In this document: positions 1 through 6,207 of the stretch, piece after piece
Layout of the letters: every line of letters starts with the position of its first letter
How positions within the stretch are numbered: the first letter of the stretch is position 1
Made by a program: the position numbers and the translations under genes
Source of the DNA: Betaproteobacteria bacterium
Lineage (GTDB): Bacteria > Pseudomonadota > Gammaproteobacteria > Burkholderiales > SG8-39
Direction of reading: 5' to 3'
Assembly: GCA_007280315.1 (NCBI GenBank)
Contig: QYQC01000124.1
Location: forward strand, 1-13,880
DNA: 13,880 nucleotides
The notes under the pieces: generated by a model
What the model saw: only the letters and a program-made list of their open reading frames with translations
Databases searched by the model: none
What the model was told of the DNA's origin: nothing

Positions 1-130
1 CGGGTGGGCTCGAAATCGCATGCATCTGGGCATGCAGCCCGCGTATGAGTCTAGGACCGCCAGCAGCGCCAGCTTTCCCAGGCCAACCGCGCCCAATTTC
101 CGGATTTTGCGAGTATCACGACCAAGTACC
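1..130. other. Left edge, no supportable gene
   Basis: This stretch lies downstream of gph. Read on the minus strand, one frame stays open from the gph stop to the window edge, but it has no ATG until close to the edge, so it cannot be called a gene. It may contain the gph 3' untranslated region and the beginning of another minus-strand gene that continues outside the window. I see no hairpin followed by a T-run. The long plus-strand open frame beginning at position 20 is the antisense shadow of gph. Confidence 0.4.
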
Positions 131-802
131 TTAAACGAAGTTTGCAGCTTCCAACAAGGAGCCGACTATAGCATCACAGTCCAGATCGTGCACGTCGCCG
201 CCTTCGTTGTAGCCGTAGGAAACGCACACCACCGGGCAGCCGGCGGCGCGCGCCGCCAGCACATCGTTGACCGAATCGCCGATCAGCAGGACCTTCGCCG
301 GCGGCAACGCGAATTCGGCGCAGATATGCACAAGTTGCAGCGGATCGGGTTTCTTTCGCGCCAGCGTATCCCCGCTCACCACCAGTTCGAAACTGGATGC
401 CAGCCCCATGTGTTCGAGCAGCGGCACGGTAAAGCGCGCGACCTTGTTGGTGACACAGGCGAGGCGCAGTCGCAGGTCACGAAAACGCGCAAGGCCTTCG
501 ATCACTCCGGGGTAGACACTGGTGCGCCGTCCGGATTCCTCGAAATAGAATTCCTGAAACAAGGCCAGCGCCTCAGCCTGCAACCCCGCGCCGCGCGTGT
601 CACCCGCATCCACCGGCATGCAGCGCTGCACCAGGTTGGGAATGCCTTTTCCGATAAAGCTGCGAATTTCGTCCTGCGTACGATCGGGCAGGCCCAGCGC
701 GGCGAGCATGCGCGCGGCCGCTGCGGCGATATCGGGAACGGTGTCGAGCAGCGTGCCGTCAAGATCGATCATCACGGCGGCGATGCCGCGCACGAACGGC
801 AT
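131..802 (-). CDS. gph: Phosphoglycolate phosphatase, HAD superfamily
   Basis: This 223-residue protein should dephosphorylate 2-phosphoglycolate, a product of DNA repair and of RuBisCO oxygenation, in the cytosol. The HAD motifs are all visible. Motif I is DLDGTLLDT, with nucleophile D13 and acid/base D15. Motif II is the threonine of CVTNK near residue 118. Motif III is the lysine pair in RKKPDP near 150. Motif IV is GDSVND near 175-180. The length is normal for Gph. I chose the ATG at 802 because it precedes the first beta strand by the usual distance and lies 7 nt after the rpe stop. The frame stays open further upstream, but only through rpe. Close packing behind rpe suggests one transcript, as in many proteobacteria where rpe and gph are paired. 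Another HAD phosphatase specificity cannot be excluded from sequence alone. Confidence 0.93.
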   Translation of the reverse strand: MPFVRGIAAVMIDLDGTLLDTVPDIAAAAARMLAALGLPDRTQDEIRSFIGKGIPNLVQRCMPVDAGDTRGAGLQAEALALFQEFYFEESGRRTSVYPGVIEGLARFRDLRLRLACVTNKVARFTVPLLEHMGLASSFELVVSGDTLARKKPDPLQLVHICAEFALPPAKVLLIGDSVNDVLAARAAGCPVVCVSYGYNEGGDVHDLDCDAIVGSLLEAANFV

Positions 803-809
803 GCCGGAA

Positions 810-1475
810 TTACGCGGAGGCAATTGCCGCGCGCATCGCCGCAATGGTCGCCTTGTAATCCTTGGCGCCGAAGATGGCGGACCCGGCGACGAAGGTATCG
901 GCGCCGGCGCGCGCGATCTCGCCGATGTTGTCCGCTTTGACGCCACCGTCGACCTCGAGCACGATCTCGCGCCCGCTCTCATCGATGCGGCGGCGGACTT
1001 CGGCCAGCTTGGCGAGCGCGTGCGGAATGAATTTTTGCCCGCCAAAACCGGGATTGACCGACATGATCAGCACCAGGTCCAGCCGGTGCAGTACGTGATC
1101 GAGATAATCCAGCGGCGTGCCCGGATTGAACACCAGTCCGGCCTTGCAGCCATGTTCATGAATCAGAGAGATGGTGCGATCGATATGTTCGCTCGCTTCC
1201 GGGTGAAAACTGATGATGTTGGCGCCGGCCCGGGCAAAATCCGGAATGATGCGATCCACCGGCTTCACCATCAGATGCACATCGATGGGCGCCTTGGTCA
1301 GCGGCCGGATCGCCTCGCATACCAGCGGCCCGATGGTGAGGTTGGGCACGTAATGGTTGTCCATCACGTCGAAATGGATCCAGTCGGCACCGGCGGCGAT
1401 GACCGCAGTCACCTCCTCGCCCAGGCTGGCGAAATCGGCGGAAAGGATGCTCGGCGCGATGCGGTAAGTAGGCAT
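810..1475 (-). CDS. rpe: Ribulose-phosphate 3-epimerase
   Basis: This 221-residue cytosolic TIM-barrel enzyme interconverts ribulose 5-phosphate and xylulose 5-phosphate in the pentose phosphate (or Calvin) pathway. The family signature is complete: APSILSADF at the N-terminus, the metal ligands in HFDVMD (H34, D36), H67 in DVHLM, the phosphate/substrate loop MSVNPGFGGQ (138-147), and the second catalytic Asp in VDGG (D176). The length is typical. The ATG at 1475 is followed immediately by the conserved first strand. rpe is the first gene of a two-gene unit with gph and is divergent from apaG. A TAAAAT box 36-41 nt upstream of the start is the likely -10 element. Confidence 0.96.
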   Translation of the reverse strand: MPTYRIAPSILSADFASLGEEVTAVIAAGADWIHFDVMDNHYVPNLTIGPLVCEAIRPLTKAPIDVHLMVKPVDRIIPDFARAGANIISFHPEASEHIDRTISLIHEHGCKAGLVFNPGTPLDYLDHVLHRLDLVLIMSVNPGFGGQKFIPHALAKLAEVRRRIDESGREIVLEVDGGVKADNIGEIARAGADTFVAGSAIFGAKDYKATIAAMRAAIASA

Positions 1476-1510
1476 GTGGATGTGCTCAGAGTCCGACGTT
1501 GCTTGCGCGC

Positions 1511-1516
1511 ATTTTA
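1511..1516 (-). promoter_or_regulatory. Putative -10 box of the rpe-gph promoter
   Basis: On the minus strand this reads TAAAAT, a common betaproteobacterial -10 form. It would place the transcription start about 30 nt before the rpe ATG. The best -35 candidate, TCGGCA at 18-bp spacing (1535-1540), matches TTGACA at only four positions, so the call is tentative. Confidence 0.4.
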
Positions 1517-1523
1517 CCTGCTC

Positions 1524-1554
1524 GCATCGGCGTGTGCCGAAAAACGTCCGATGC
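1524..1554. repeat. Inverted repeat in the rpe/apaG divergent intergenic region
   Basis: GCATCGGCGT at 1524-1533 pairs with ACG-T-CCGATGC at 1544-1554, giving a 10-bp stem with one bulged T and a 10-nt loop. A second small hairpin, GCCTG-CGG-CAGGC, follows at 1553-1565. The pair lies between the two outward-facing TAAAAT boxes, so it could be an operator shared by rpe and apaG. There is no T-run, so it is not an intrinsic terminator. Confidence 0.45.
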
Positions 1555-1580
1555 CTGCGGCAGGCGCCGCGTCAGCGGTG

Positions 1581-1586
1581 TAAAAT
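1581..1586 (+). promoter_or_regulatory. Putative -10 box of apaG
   Basis: TAAAAT ends 6 nt before the apaG ATG at 1593. With the usual 6-8 nt from the -10 box to the start of transcription, the transcript would begin at or next to the start codon. No Shine-Dalgarno sequence is seen. No good -35 hexamer is recognisable at 16-18 bp spacing. Confidence 0.4.
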
Positions 1587-1592
1587 GGGCAC

Positions 1593-1976
1593 ATGGAATC
1601 CGCCAAGAAATACGATATCAGCGTCTCTGCCCAAACCCAATTCATCGCCGATCAATCGGACGAAGCGAAACACCGTTTTGTGTTCTCCTACACCGTCACC
1701 ATCCGCAACAGCGGCAGCATGCCGGCGCAGTTGATCAGCCGTCACTGGATCATTACCGATTCGCACAACCAGGTGCAGGAAGTGCGCGGCCTGGGCGTGA
1801 TCGGCGCCCAGCCGCTGCTGATGCCGGGCGAGCATTTCGAGTACACCAGCGGTACCGCGCTCGCCACACCGGTCGGCACCATGAGTGGCAGCTACCAGAT
1901 GGTGGCCGAGGATGGCACCCAGTTCGACGCGCCGATACCGGAATTCACGCTATCGGTGCCGCGCGTGCTGCATTAG
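1593..1976 (+). CDS. apaG: ApaG domain protein
   Basis: This 127-residue single-domain protein has the ApaG (DUF525) immunoglobulin/fibronectin-III-like beta sandwich. Visible hallmarks are the early strand YDISVSAQTQF, the stretch FSYTVTIRN, the RHWIITD strand and the glycine-rich GLGVIGAQPLLMPGEHF followed by YTSG. The length matches the usual ~125 residues. In Salmonella apaG (corD) mutations affect Co2+ resistance and Mg2+ efflux, but the biochemical role of the family is not settled. The ATG at 1593 has no Shine-Dalgarno and lies just after a TAAAAT box, so leaderless translation is possible. The gene is divergent from rpe and is followed within 6 nt by a REPIN-like element. Confidence 0.95.
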   Translation: MESAKKYDISVSAQTQFIADQSDEAKHRFVFSYTVTIRNSGSMPAQLISRHWIITDSHNQVQEVRGLGVIGAQPLLMPGEHFEYTSGTALATPVGTMSGSYQMVAEDGTQFDAPIPEFTLSVPRVLH

Positions 1977-1981
1977 GTTCT

Positions 1982-2069
1982 GTCGTGGGAGCGAGCTTGC
2001 TCGCGAACCTGAGTATTCGCGAGTCCCCTAAGGGAATTTCCTTCGGGGTACAAGCTCGCTTACATCGAC
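1982..2069. repeat. REPIN-like double palindromic element
   Basis: Two REP-like halves face each other. The left half contains GTCGTGGGAGCGAGCTTG (1982-1999). The complement of the right half (2052-2069) reads GTCGATGTAAGCGAGCTTG apart from one indel and two mismatches. The left half itself folds as GCGAG-CTTG-CTCGC. Between them, CCCCTAAGG (2025-2033) pairs with CCTTCGGGG (2040-2048) around a 6-nt loop, with one mismatch. The whole 88 bp can therefore form one long hairpin. The left half closely resembles the REP family common in Pseudomonas and relatives, which is mobilised by RAYT transposases; no RAYT gene is in the window. The position directly after the apaG stop is typical for REPs and may help end apaG transcription or protect its 3' end. 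Confidence 0.75.
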
Positions 2070-2076
2070 TTTGCGC

Positions 2077-2190
2077 CTACTTGGACTTGGGTTCGCCCTC
2101 ATCCTTCTTCTCCGACCGCGGCCAGGTCCACCAGACAATGAATAGCAACAGTCCGATCGCGACGCCCGCTTCGAGCACGAATATCCACAT
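2077..2190 (-). CDS. Small single-pass membrane protein, function unknown
   Basis: This is a 37-residue reading frame. The sequence starts MWIFVLEAGVAIGLLLFIVW, continues with WTWPRSEKKD and ends in a charged, lysine-rich tail. Residues 2-23 form a convincing transmembrane helix ending in a tryptophan-rich interface. The cytoplasmic tail then has Arg/Lys and acidic residues, which is a coherent membrane micro-protein rather than random sequence. A purine-rich AGGGGA stretch lies about 11 nt before the ATG on the minus strand. Its ATG (2188-2190) overlaps the upstream alternative ATG of divergent mltA (2189-2191). I cannot assign a function; small proteins of this kind often accompany larger membrane complexes. 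Confidence 0.6.
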   Translation of the reverse strand: MWIFVLEAGVAIGLLLFIVWWTWPRSEKKDEGEPKSK

Positions 2191-2212
2191 GCGTTTCTAT
2201 ATCCCCTGCAAC

Positions 2213-3451
2213 ATGGCGTTCATCATAGAGCAGTGGCGCGCACTCGGCGCGGCAATCCTGCTTGCGTTCATCGCCGGCTGCGCGCTTCAGCCACCGACCA
2301 CGCCGGCGGCGATACCCGCGTGCCCTGTTGCGGCTCCATGCCCGGTATGTCCGGTTTGCCCGGCGGTAACGCCGGAGCCAACCAAGGCAAAAACCCTGGA
2401 AGCGGTGAACTGGTCCGATTTGCCGGGCTGGAACGATGACGATCCCGCGGCTGCGTGGCAGGCGTTTCTGCGAAGCTGCACCCGCCTGAAAACGCAAGCC
2501 GCCTGGCGCGACATCTGTACCGTTGCCGAACAGCTTCCCGCGTCCGCGTCTGTGCGCGAGTTCTTCGAGACCCGGTTCCTGCCCTACCGCGTGGCCAATG
2601 CCGACGGCAGCGTGCAGGGTCTGACCACCGGCTACTACGAGCCGCTGCTGCGCGGCAGCCGCCGCAGGGAAGGACCTTACCGCTATCCGCTCTATGCTGC
2701 GCCAGCGGACCTGCTGATCATCGATCTGGCCGAGATCAATCCTGACCTGAAACATCTGCGCCTGCGCGGGCGGCTGGAGGGCAGGCGCGTGGTGCCCTAT
2801 TACCCGCGCGCCGACATCGAGCGCGGGCTGCCCTCACTCTCGGGCAAGGAATTGCTCTGGGTGGACGACCCGGTGGATTTGTTCTTCCTGCAGATACAGG
2901 GATCAGGCCGGGTGCAGCTCGCCAATGGCGAACTGGTGCGCGTGGGCTATGCCGATCAGAACGGACAGCCGTACAAATCGATCGGGCGCTATCTGGTCGA
3001 TCAGGGCGAATTGAAGCTGGAGCAGGCATCGATGCAAGGCATCAAGGCCTGGGGCGTGGCGAATCCGGCAAAACTGGATGCGCTGCTCAATCAGAATCCG
3101 AGCTACGTATTCTTCCGCGAATTGCCATCGGGCGGCGCAAGTCAGAGTTCCGCGGCGGATGGCCCCATTGGTGCCCTGGGCGTCGCGCTCACGCCCGAGC
3201 GCTCGATCGCTGTCGATCCACGCTTCATTCCACAGGGCGCGCCGGTGTTTCTCTCGACAACGCGGCCCGGAAGCGCGCAGCCGCTCGCGCGACTGGTGCT
3301 GGCGCAGGATAGCGGCGGCGCGATCCGCGGCGCAGTACGCGCCGATTTTTTCTGGGGCTTCGGCGATGCCGCGGGGGCGCAGGCAGGACGCATGCGCCAA
3401 AGCAGCAGAATGTGGGTGCTGCTACCGCGGGATTATCCGAATACGCCGTAG
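2213..3451 (+). CDS. mltA: Membrane-bound lytic murein transglycosylase A
   Basis: MltA cleaves the MurNAc-GlcNAc bond of peptidoglycan, forming 1,6-anhydromuropeptides, from an outer-membrane lipoprotein anchor. From the ATG at 2213 the protein has 412 residues. It begins with a lipoprotein signal (hydrophobic 10-21, lipobox IAGC, acylated C23). A linker of about 30 residues rich in Pro and Cys follows (C37, C43, C46, C49). The MltA/3D domain then shows TGYYEPLLRGS, QIQGSGRVQL, YADQNGQPYKSIGRYL, SYVFFRE, the PLGxLGVALTPxRSIAVD-like strand and the C-terminal AQDSGGAIRGAVRADFFWG, whose conserved aspartates (D366, D378) form the active-site region. The E. coli protein has 365 residues, so the extra length is the linker. 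Alternative starts are the in-frame ATG at 2189 and one at 2138-2140. I prefer 2213 because it gives a compact signal peptide. Expected to be a substrate of Lnt encoded at 10865. Confidence 0.92.
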   Translation: MAFIIEQWRALGAAILLAFIAGCALQPPTTPAAIPACPVAAPCPVCPVCPAVTPEPTKAKTLEAVNWSDLPGWNDDDPAAAWQAFLRSCTRLKTQAAWRDICTVAEQLPASASVREFFETRFLPYRVANADGSVQGLTTGYYEPLLRGSRRREGPYRYPLYAAPADLLIIDLAEINPDLKHLRLRGRLEGRRVVPYYPRADIERGLPSLSGKELLWVDDPVDLFFLQIQGSGRVQLANGELVRVGYADQNGQPYKSIGRYLVDQGELKLEQASMQGIKAWGVANPAKLDALLNQNPSYVFFRELPSGGASQSSAADGPIGALGVALTPERSIAVDPRFIPQGAPVFLSTTRPGSAQPLARLVLAQDSGGAIRGAVRADFFWGFGDAAGAQAGRMRQSSRMWVLLPRDYPNTP

Positions 3452-3467
3452 GCGCAGATCGCTGGCC

Positions 3468-3504
3468 GCGCCGGCGAACGTCTTTCCGGCTGGCGCTATT
3501 TTTT
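3468..3504 (+). terminator. Possible mltA terminator overlapping the dsbC 3' end
   Basis: GCGCC at 3468-3472 pairs with GGCGC at 3492-3496, with inner GG/CC pairs. The stem is followed by TATTTTTT on the plus strand. The T-run is also the dsbC Lys-Lys-stop codons read on the other strand, so part of the signal is imposed by coding sequence. Confidence 0.4.
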
Positions 3505-4236
3505 CTCGGCTTGGGCGAGCAGTTTTTCCACCTGCTCCGCCGGAATCGCGCCCGGCACGCGCTCACCGTTCACGAAGATGACGGTCGGGGTACCGTTGAT
3601 GCGGTACTTGCGTCCCAGTTCCACATTCTTTTCCACCGGCGAATCGCAACGCCCCGCCGTCGGCGCGATTCCGTTCAGCATCCAGTCACTCCAGGCTTTG
3701 ACCTTGTCGGCGGAGCACCAGACCGCTTTTGATTTGTCGTGCGAATCCTGCGACAGGATCGGGTAAAGAAAGGTGTAAATGGTAATGTCATCCACCTTGG
3801 CCAGGTCTTTTTCAAAACGCTTGCAATAAGGACAGTTGGGATCGGAGAACACCGCCAGCATGCGTTTGCCATTGCCGCGCACAGTCTTGAATGCGGAATC
3901 CAGCGGCAGATTTTCCCACTTGACCGCGGTCAGTTCGCGCAACCGCCTCTCGGTCAGGTTCTGCATGTTCTTGGAGTCGATGATATTGCCGCTGAAGATA
4001 TAGTTCATCTTCTCGTCGGTGTAGAGAATCTCGCTGTCCATGCGCACTTCGTACAGCCCAAGGTAGGGCGTCTTCACCACCGCATCGACTTTGACGCCGT
4101 TCAGTTTGGCTTCGAGGGCGCGTTTGATGATGCTCTCGGTGGTGAGCCTGCCCGCAGGCTCGGCGGCCTGCCCCAGCACTGAGACCGAAACCGAGGCCAG
4201 CAGGGCGAGGGCCAGTATTCGCTTCAACTTCAACAT
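3496..4236 (-). CDS. dsbC: Thiol:disulfide interchange protein DsbC
   Basis: DsbC is the periplasmic disulfide isomerase that rescues wrongly paired cysteines and is normally reduced by DsbD. The 246-residue precursor has a signal peptide with basic KLKR and a hydrophobic core, with likely cleavage after the alanines near residue 25. An N-terminal dimerisation domain (about 30-90) and a thioredoxin fold follow. The redox motif CPYC is at 135-138, inside FSDPNCPYCKRF. The second, structural cysteine pair C174/C197 and the cis-proline loop GTPTVIF (P217) are present, as in E. coli DsbC. AAAGGA 7-8 nt before the ATG is a good ribosome-binding site. The gene lies 22 nt after the ubiquinone hydroxylase stop and is probably cotranscribed with it. 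It is convergent with mltA, whose lipoprotein linker contains a CxxCxxC cluster. Confidence 0.94.
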   Translation of the reverse strand: MLKLKRILALALLASVSVSVLGQAAEPAGRLTTESIIKRALEAKLNGVKVDAVVKTPYLGLYEVRMDSEILYTDEKMNYIFSGNIIDSKNMQNLTERRLRELTAVKWENLPLDSAFKTVRGNGKRMLAVFSDPNCPYCKRFEKDLAKVDDITIYTFLYPILSQDSHDKSKAVWCSADKVKAWSDWMLNGIAPTAGRCDSPVEKNVELGRKYRINGTPTVIFVNGERVPGAIPAEQVEKLLAQAEKK

Positions 4237-4258
4237 GATTTTCCTTTGTTAGCGGCGT

Positions 4259-5419
4259 TTAGCCCAGGGCGCGGCGGATAAGCAGATTCTTTACGACCGG
4301 CAGAGCATTGGTTAAGTTCAATCCGGCATTGCGCAGTTTCGACACCGCGCCGCCCGGCGCGGCGAACAGCCGCTGCAATCCGTCGGTCACCCAGGCGAGC
4401 GCAAGTATCTCTTCGGCACGGGCGCGCTCATCGCGCCGCAGCAGGCGCATTTCGCCCGGATCGCGGAATTGTTCACGTTGCAGCACCACTTCGGCCAGCA
4501 CCTTCGCATCGCCGAAGCCGAGATTGACGCCCTGCCCCGCCAGCGGATGCAGCACATGGCCGGCGTCGCCGATCAAAGCGATGCGCGCCGCCGCCAGGCG
4601 CGTAGCGCGCATTCGGACCAGCGGAAACTGCATCGCGGAAGTAAGCAGCTCGAGCCCGCCCAGTACGTTCCCGCCGGCCTCGCCTACCTCTGCGCAAAGT
4701 GCGTCGGCAGGCAGCGCGATGAGCTGTGCAGCGTGGGCATCGGGCGTGGACCAGACCATGGACATGCGCTGCCCCGGCAATGGCAGATAGGCGAGCACGC
4801 CGTCACCGCGGAACCACTGAAATGCGGTGTCATGGTGCGGCCGCGCGCAGGCGAAGTTCGCCACCACACCCATCTGTCCATAGGATTTTTCGTCGGCCGA
4901 AATCCCCGCCGCCTGTCGCGCCCAGGAATGCATGCCGTCAGCGGCAACCACCAGCCGGGCGCGCAGACTTCTGCCGCTGGACAGCGTAAGTTCCGCTGCG
5001 GCGTCACCCAGTTGCAGTCCAGCGCATCGCTCCGGACAGATGAGTTCGAGGTTATGCTGATGCTCAAGCCTCTGCCACAATGCCGCCTGCAGCCGGTTGC
5101 TCTCGACGATGGTTGCAAGTTCGGCCACGCCTGCTTCGTAGGCGGAGAACCGCAGCTGCGCGTCCGCAGCATCGCCGCGAATGTGCATTTCGTGAACCGC
5201 GCCCGTGCGGGCGCTGTCGAGCCGCTTCCATACGCCCAGCTCATCCAGAAACGCCACGCTTCCCGGACTGATCGCATAGATGCGGCTGTCCCAGGTTTCG
5301 GCCGCGGCCACCGGCGCCTGCGCCTCGACCAGCGCCAACTTGAGCCCGGCGCCGCGCAGCGCCGTGGCAAAGCTCGCGCCAACCAAGCCTGCGCCTATGA
5401 TTACTACATCGAAGTCCAT
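4259..5419 (-). CDS. FAD-dependent ubiquinone biosynthesis hydroxylase (UbiH/UbiF/Coq6 family)
   Basis: This 386-residue protein belongs to the class A flavin monooxygenases that hydroxylate the aromatic ring of ubiquinone precursors. The N-terminal dinucleotide-binding GAGLVG (9-14) sits in VVIIGAGLVGAS. The ADGMHSWAR motif (160-168) and the FAD ribityl-binding GDAGHVLHPLAGQGVNLG (284-301) are intact; the last is the hallmark of the UbiH/UbiF/VisC/Coq6 group. Betaproteobacteria carry one to several paralogues with different ring-position specificity, and sequence inspection does not tell which this is, so no symbol is given. The ATG at 5419 directly precedes the Rossmann strand. A longer minus-strand frame starting at 5480 is in another frame and is rejected. 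The gene lies upstream of dsbC in the same direction. Confidence 0.9.
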   Translation of the reverse strand: MDFDVVIIGAGLVGASFATALRGAGLKLALVEAQAPVAAAETWDSRIYAISPGSVAFLDELGVWKRLDSARTGAVHEMHIRGDAADAQLRFSAYEAGVAELATIVESNRLQAALWQRLEHQHNLELICPERCAGLQLGDAAAELTLSSGRSLRARLVVAADGMHSWARQAAGISADEKSYGQMGVVANFACARPHHDTAFQWFRGDGVLAYLPLPGQRMSMVWSTPDAHAAQLIALPADALCAEVGEAGGNVLGGLELLTSAMQFPLVRMRATRLAAARIALIGDAGHVLHPLAGQGVNLGFGDAKVLAEVVLQREQFRDPGEMRLLRRDERARAEEILALAWVTDGLQRLFAAPGGAVSKLRNAGLNLTNALPVVKNLLIRRALG

Positions 5420-5568
5420 CTGAGGATTCTAAACGCAAAGGCGACTGAGCGAACACGATGATTCTGCTCGCACTGCGCATTGTTTCCGCTTCTTCCTGAA
5501 AAATGCGCGCACCGGATGCGAGCGAATATCTTTTCTTCCTGAATTCAGTCGGATAGCCGGTAAGAACC

Positions 5569-5598
5569 TTGACAGAGGCGGGCTGGCACGAGGATAAT
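5569..5598 (+). promoter_or_regulatory. Sigma70-type promoter of the tRNA gene
   Basis: A perfect -35 hexamer TTGACA (5569-5574) is separated by 18 bp from GATAAT (5593-5598), five of six matches to TATAAT. Transcription would start near 5605, about 8 nt before the mature tRNA 5' end. Confidence 0.75.
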
Positions 5599-5612
5599 CC
5601 GCGCCTTCGTCT

Positions 5613-5689
5613 GGCGAATTAGCTCAGCCGGTTAGAGCGACGGAATCATAATCCGCAGGTCCCGTGTTCGAATCACGGATTCGCCACCA
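5613..5689 (+). tRNA. tRNA-Met (anticodon CAT), elongator type
   Basis: A 77-nt cloverleaf with encoded CCA. The acceptor GGCGAAT pairs with ATTCGCC. The D stem is GCTC/GAGC, the anticodon loop is ATCATAA with CAT at 5647-5649, and the T arm is CCGTG-TTCGAAT-CACGG. The first acceptor pair is G-C, which excludes initiator tRNA-fMet. The sequence resembles betaproteobacterial elongator tRNA-Met. A tRNA-Ile2 whose C34 is converted to lysidine is the alternative for any CAT anticodon. The top pair of the anticodon stem (A5640/C5656) is mismatched. The gene stands alone with its own promoter. Confidence 0.93.
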
Positions 5690-5701
5690 ATTTAAGAAAT
5701 G

Positions 5702-5724
5702 CGGCTCACGAAGTGAGTGAGCCG
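5702..5724 (+). other. Perfect 8-bp hairpin downstream of the tRNA
   Basis: CGGCTCAC (5702-5709) pairs with GTGAGCCG (5717-5724) around a 7-nt loop, 13 nt after the CCA end. No T-run follows, so on its own it is not an intrinsic terminator. It may be part of the precursor tRNA trailer. Confidence 0.4.
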
Positions 5725-5752
5725 TCGCGCATGTGGCCGGGTGCGCAACAAT

Positions 5753-5783
5753 AAAAAAGGCGACATCAACTGTCGCCTTTTTT
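5753..5783. terminator. Bidirectional intrinsic terminator between the tRNA and cytochrome genes
   Basis: AAAAAAGGCGACA and TGTCGCCTTTTTT form a perfect 13-bp inverted repeat around TCAAC. The GC-rich stem with A-tract and T-tract on each side works for both strands. It ends the plus-strand tRNA transcript and the minus-strand cytochrome transcript, whose stop codon is 16 nt away. Confidence 0.9.
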
Positions 5784-5798
5784 GTCTCGCTCCTGCGC

Positions 5799-6116
5799 TT
5801 ACTTTTTATGGCATTTAACGCAATCGGCAGCTTCCTTGACGCTGAACGCCTTCTTGCCATCATGGCATGCGCCGCAGAACTTGCCTTCGTTCATGTCCTT
5901 CATCGTTATCTTGTCTTTGCCCTTTTTCATTTCGAACAGCTTGGGCTTGGTATGACAATCGGCGCATTTTGCCCCTTTGTCGGCGTGCACCTTCGCGTCA
6001 AAAGTCACTTTGCCGTTGGGTGCCGCAAATTCCATTTTCCCGGCCGGAATCGCCATCACGCTGCCGATCGATAGCATCAGCGCCGCAAATACCGCCAATA
6101 TTCCCGCAAACTTCAT
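5799..6116 (-). CDS. Periplasmic triheme cytochrome c (c7-type triheme domain)
   Basis: This is a small exported electron carrier of 105 residues. A signal peptide (hydrophobic 4-20, likely cleavage after VMA at 22) is followed by one compact domain. Three covalent heme sites are visible: CADCH (51-55), CGACH (81-85) and CVKCH (99-103). The layout is VHADKGAKCADCH, then KITMKDMNEGKFCGACH, then GKKAFSV before the last heme. It matches, from memory, the c(7)-type triheme domain found as single units and as tandem copies in metal-reducing bacteria. Only one histidine (H44) lies outside the heme motifs. A strong ribosome-binding site AAGGGGG (6125-6131) lies 8 nt before the ATG. A perfect 20-bp palindrome lies about 90 nt upstream. 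The electron partner is unknown; neighbours give no direct clue. Confidence 0.9.
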   Translation of the reverse strand: MKFAGILAVFAALMLSIGSVMAIPAGKMEFAAPNGKVTFDAKVHADKGAKCADCHTKPKLFEMKKGKDKITMKDMNEGKFCGACHDGKKAFSVKEAADCVKCHKK

Positions 6117-6207
6117 TTTGATTACCCCCTTGCTTGGTTAAAAAATGAATCAACGCCTGATATCGATATAAACGCAGCGCGACAACAACGCGTTGACCGC
6201 GGGTGCA

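Noticed and set aside
20..940. Plus-strand 306-residue open frame opposite gph
   Set aside because: It is antisense to gph with all HAD motifs, is rich in Arg/His as expected for a shadow, and shows no recognisable domain.
1499..2212. Long plus-strand open frame upstream of mltA, making a 650-residue protein
   Set aside because: It overlaps apaG in another frame and the REPIN element, and it would bury the mltA lipoprotein signal peptide. It is open only because of high GC content.
5490..5543. Direct repeat TTCTTCCTGAA (5490-5500 and 5533-5543) upstream of the tRNA
   Set aside because: An 11-bp two-copy repeat in a short pyrimidine-rich stretch has no clear function and could be chance.
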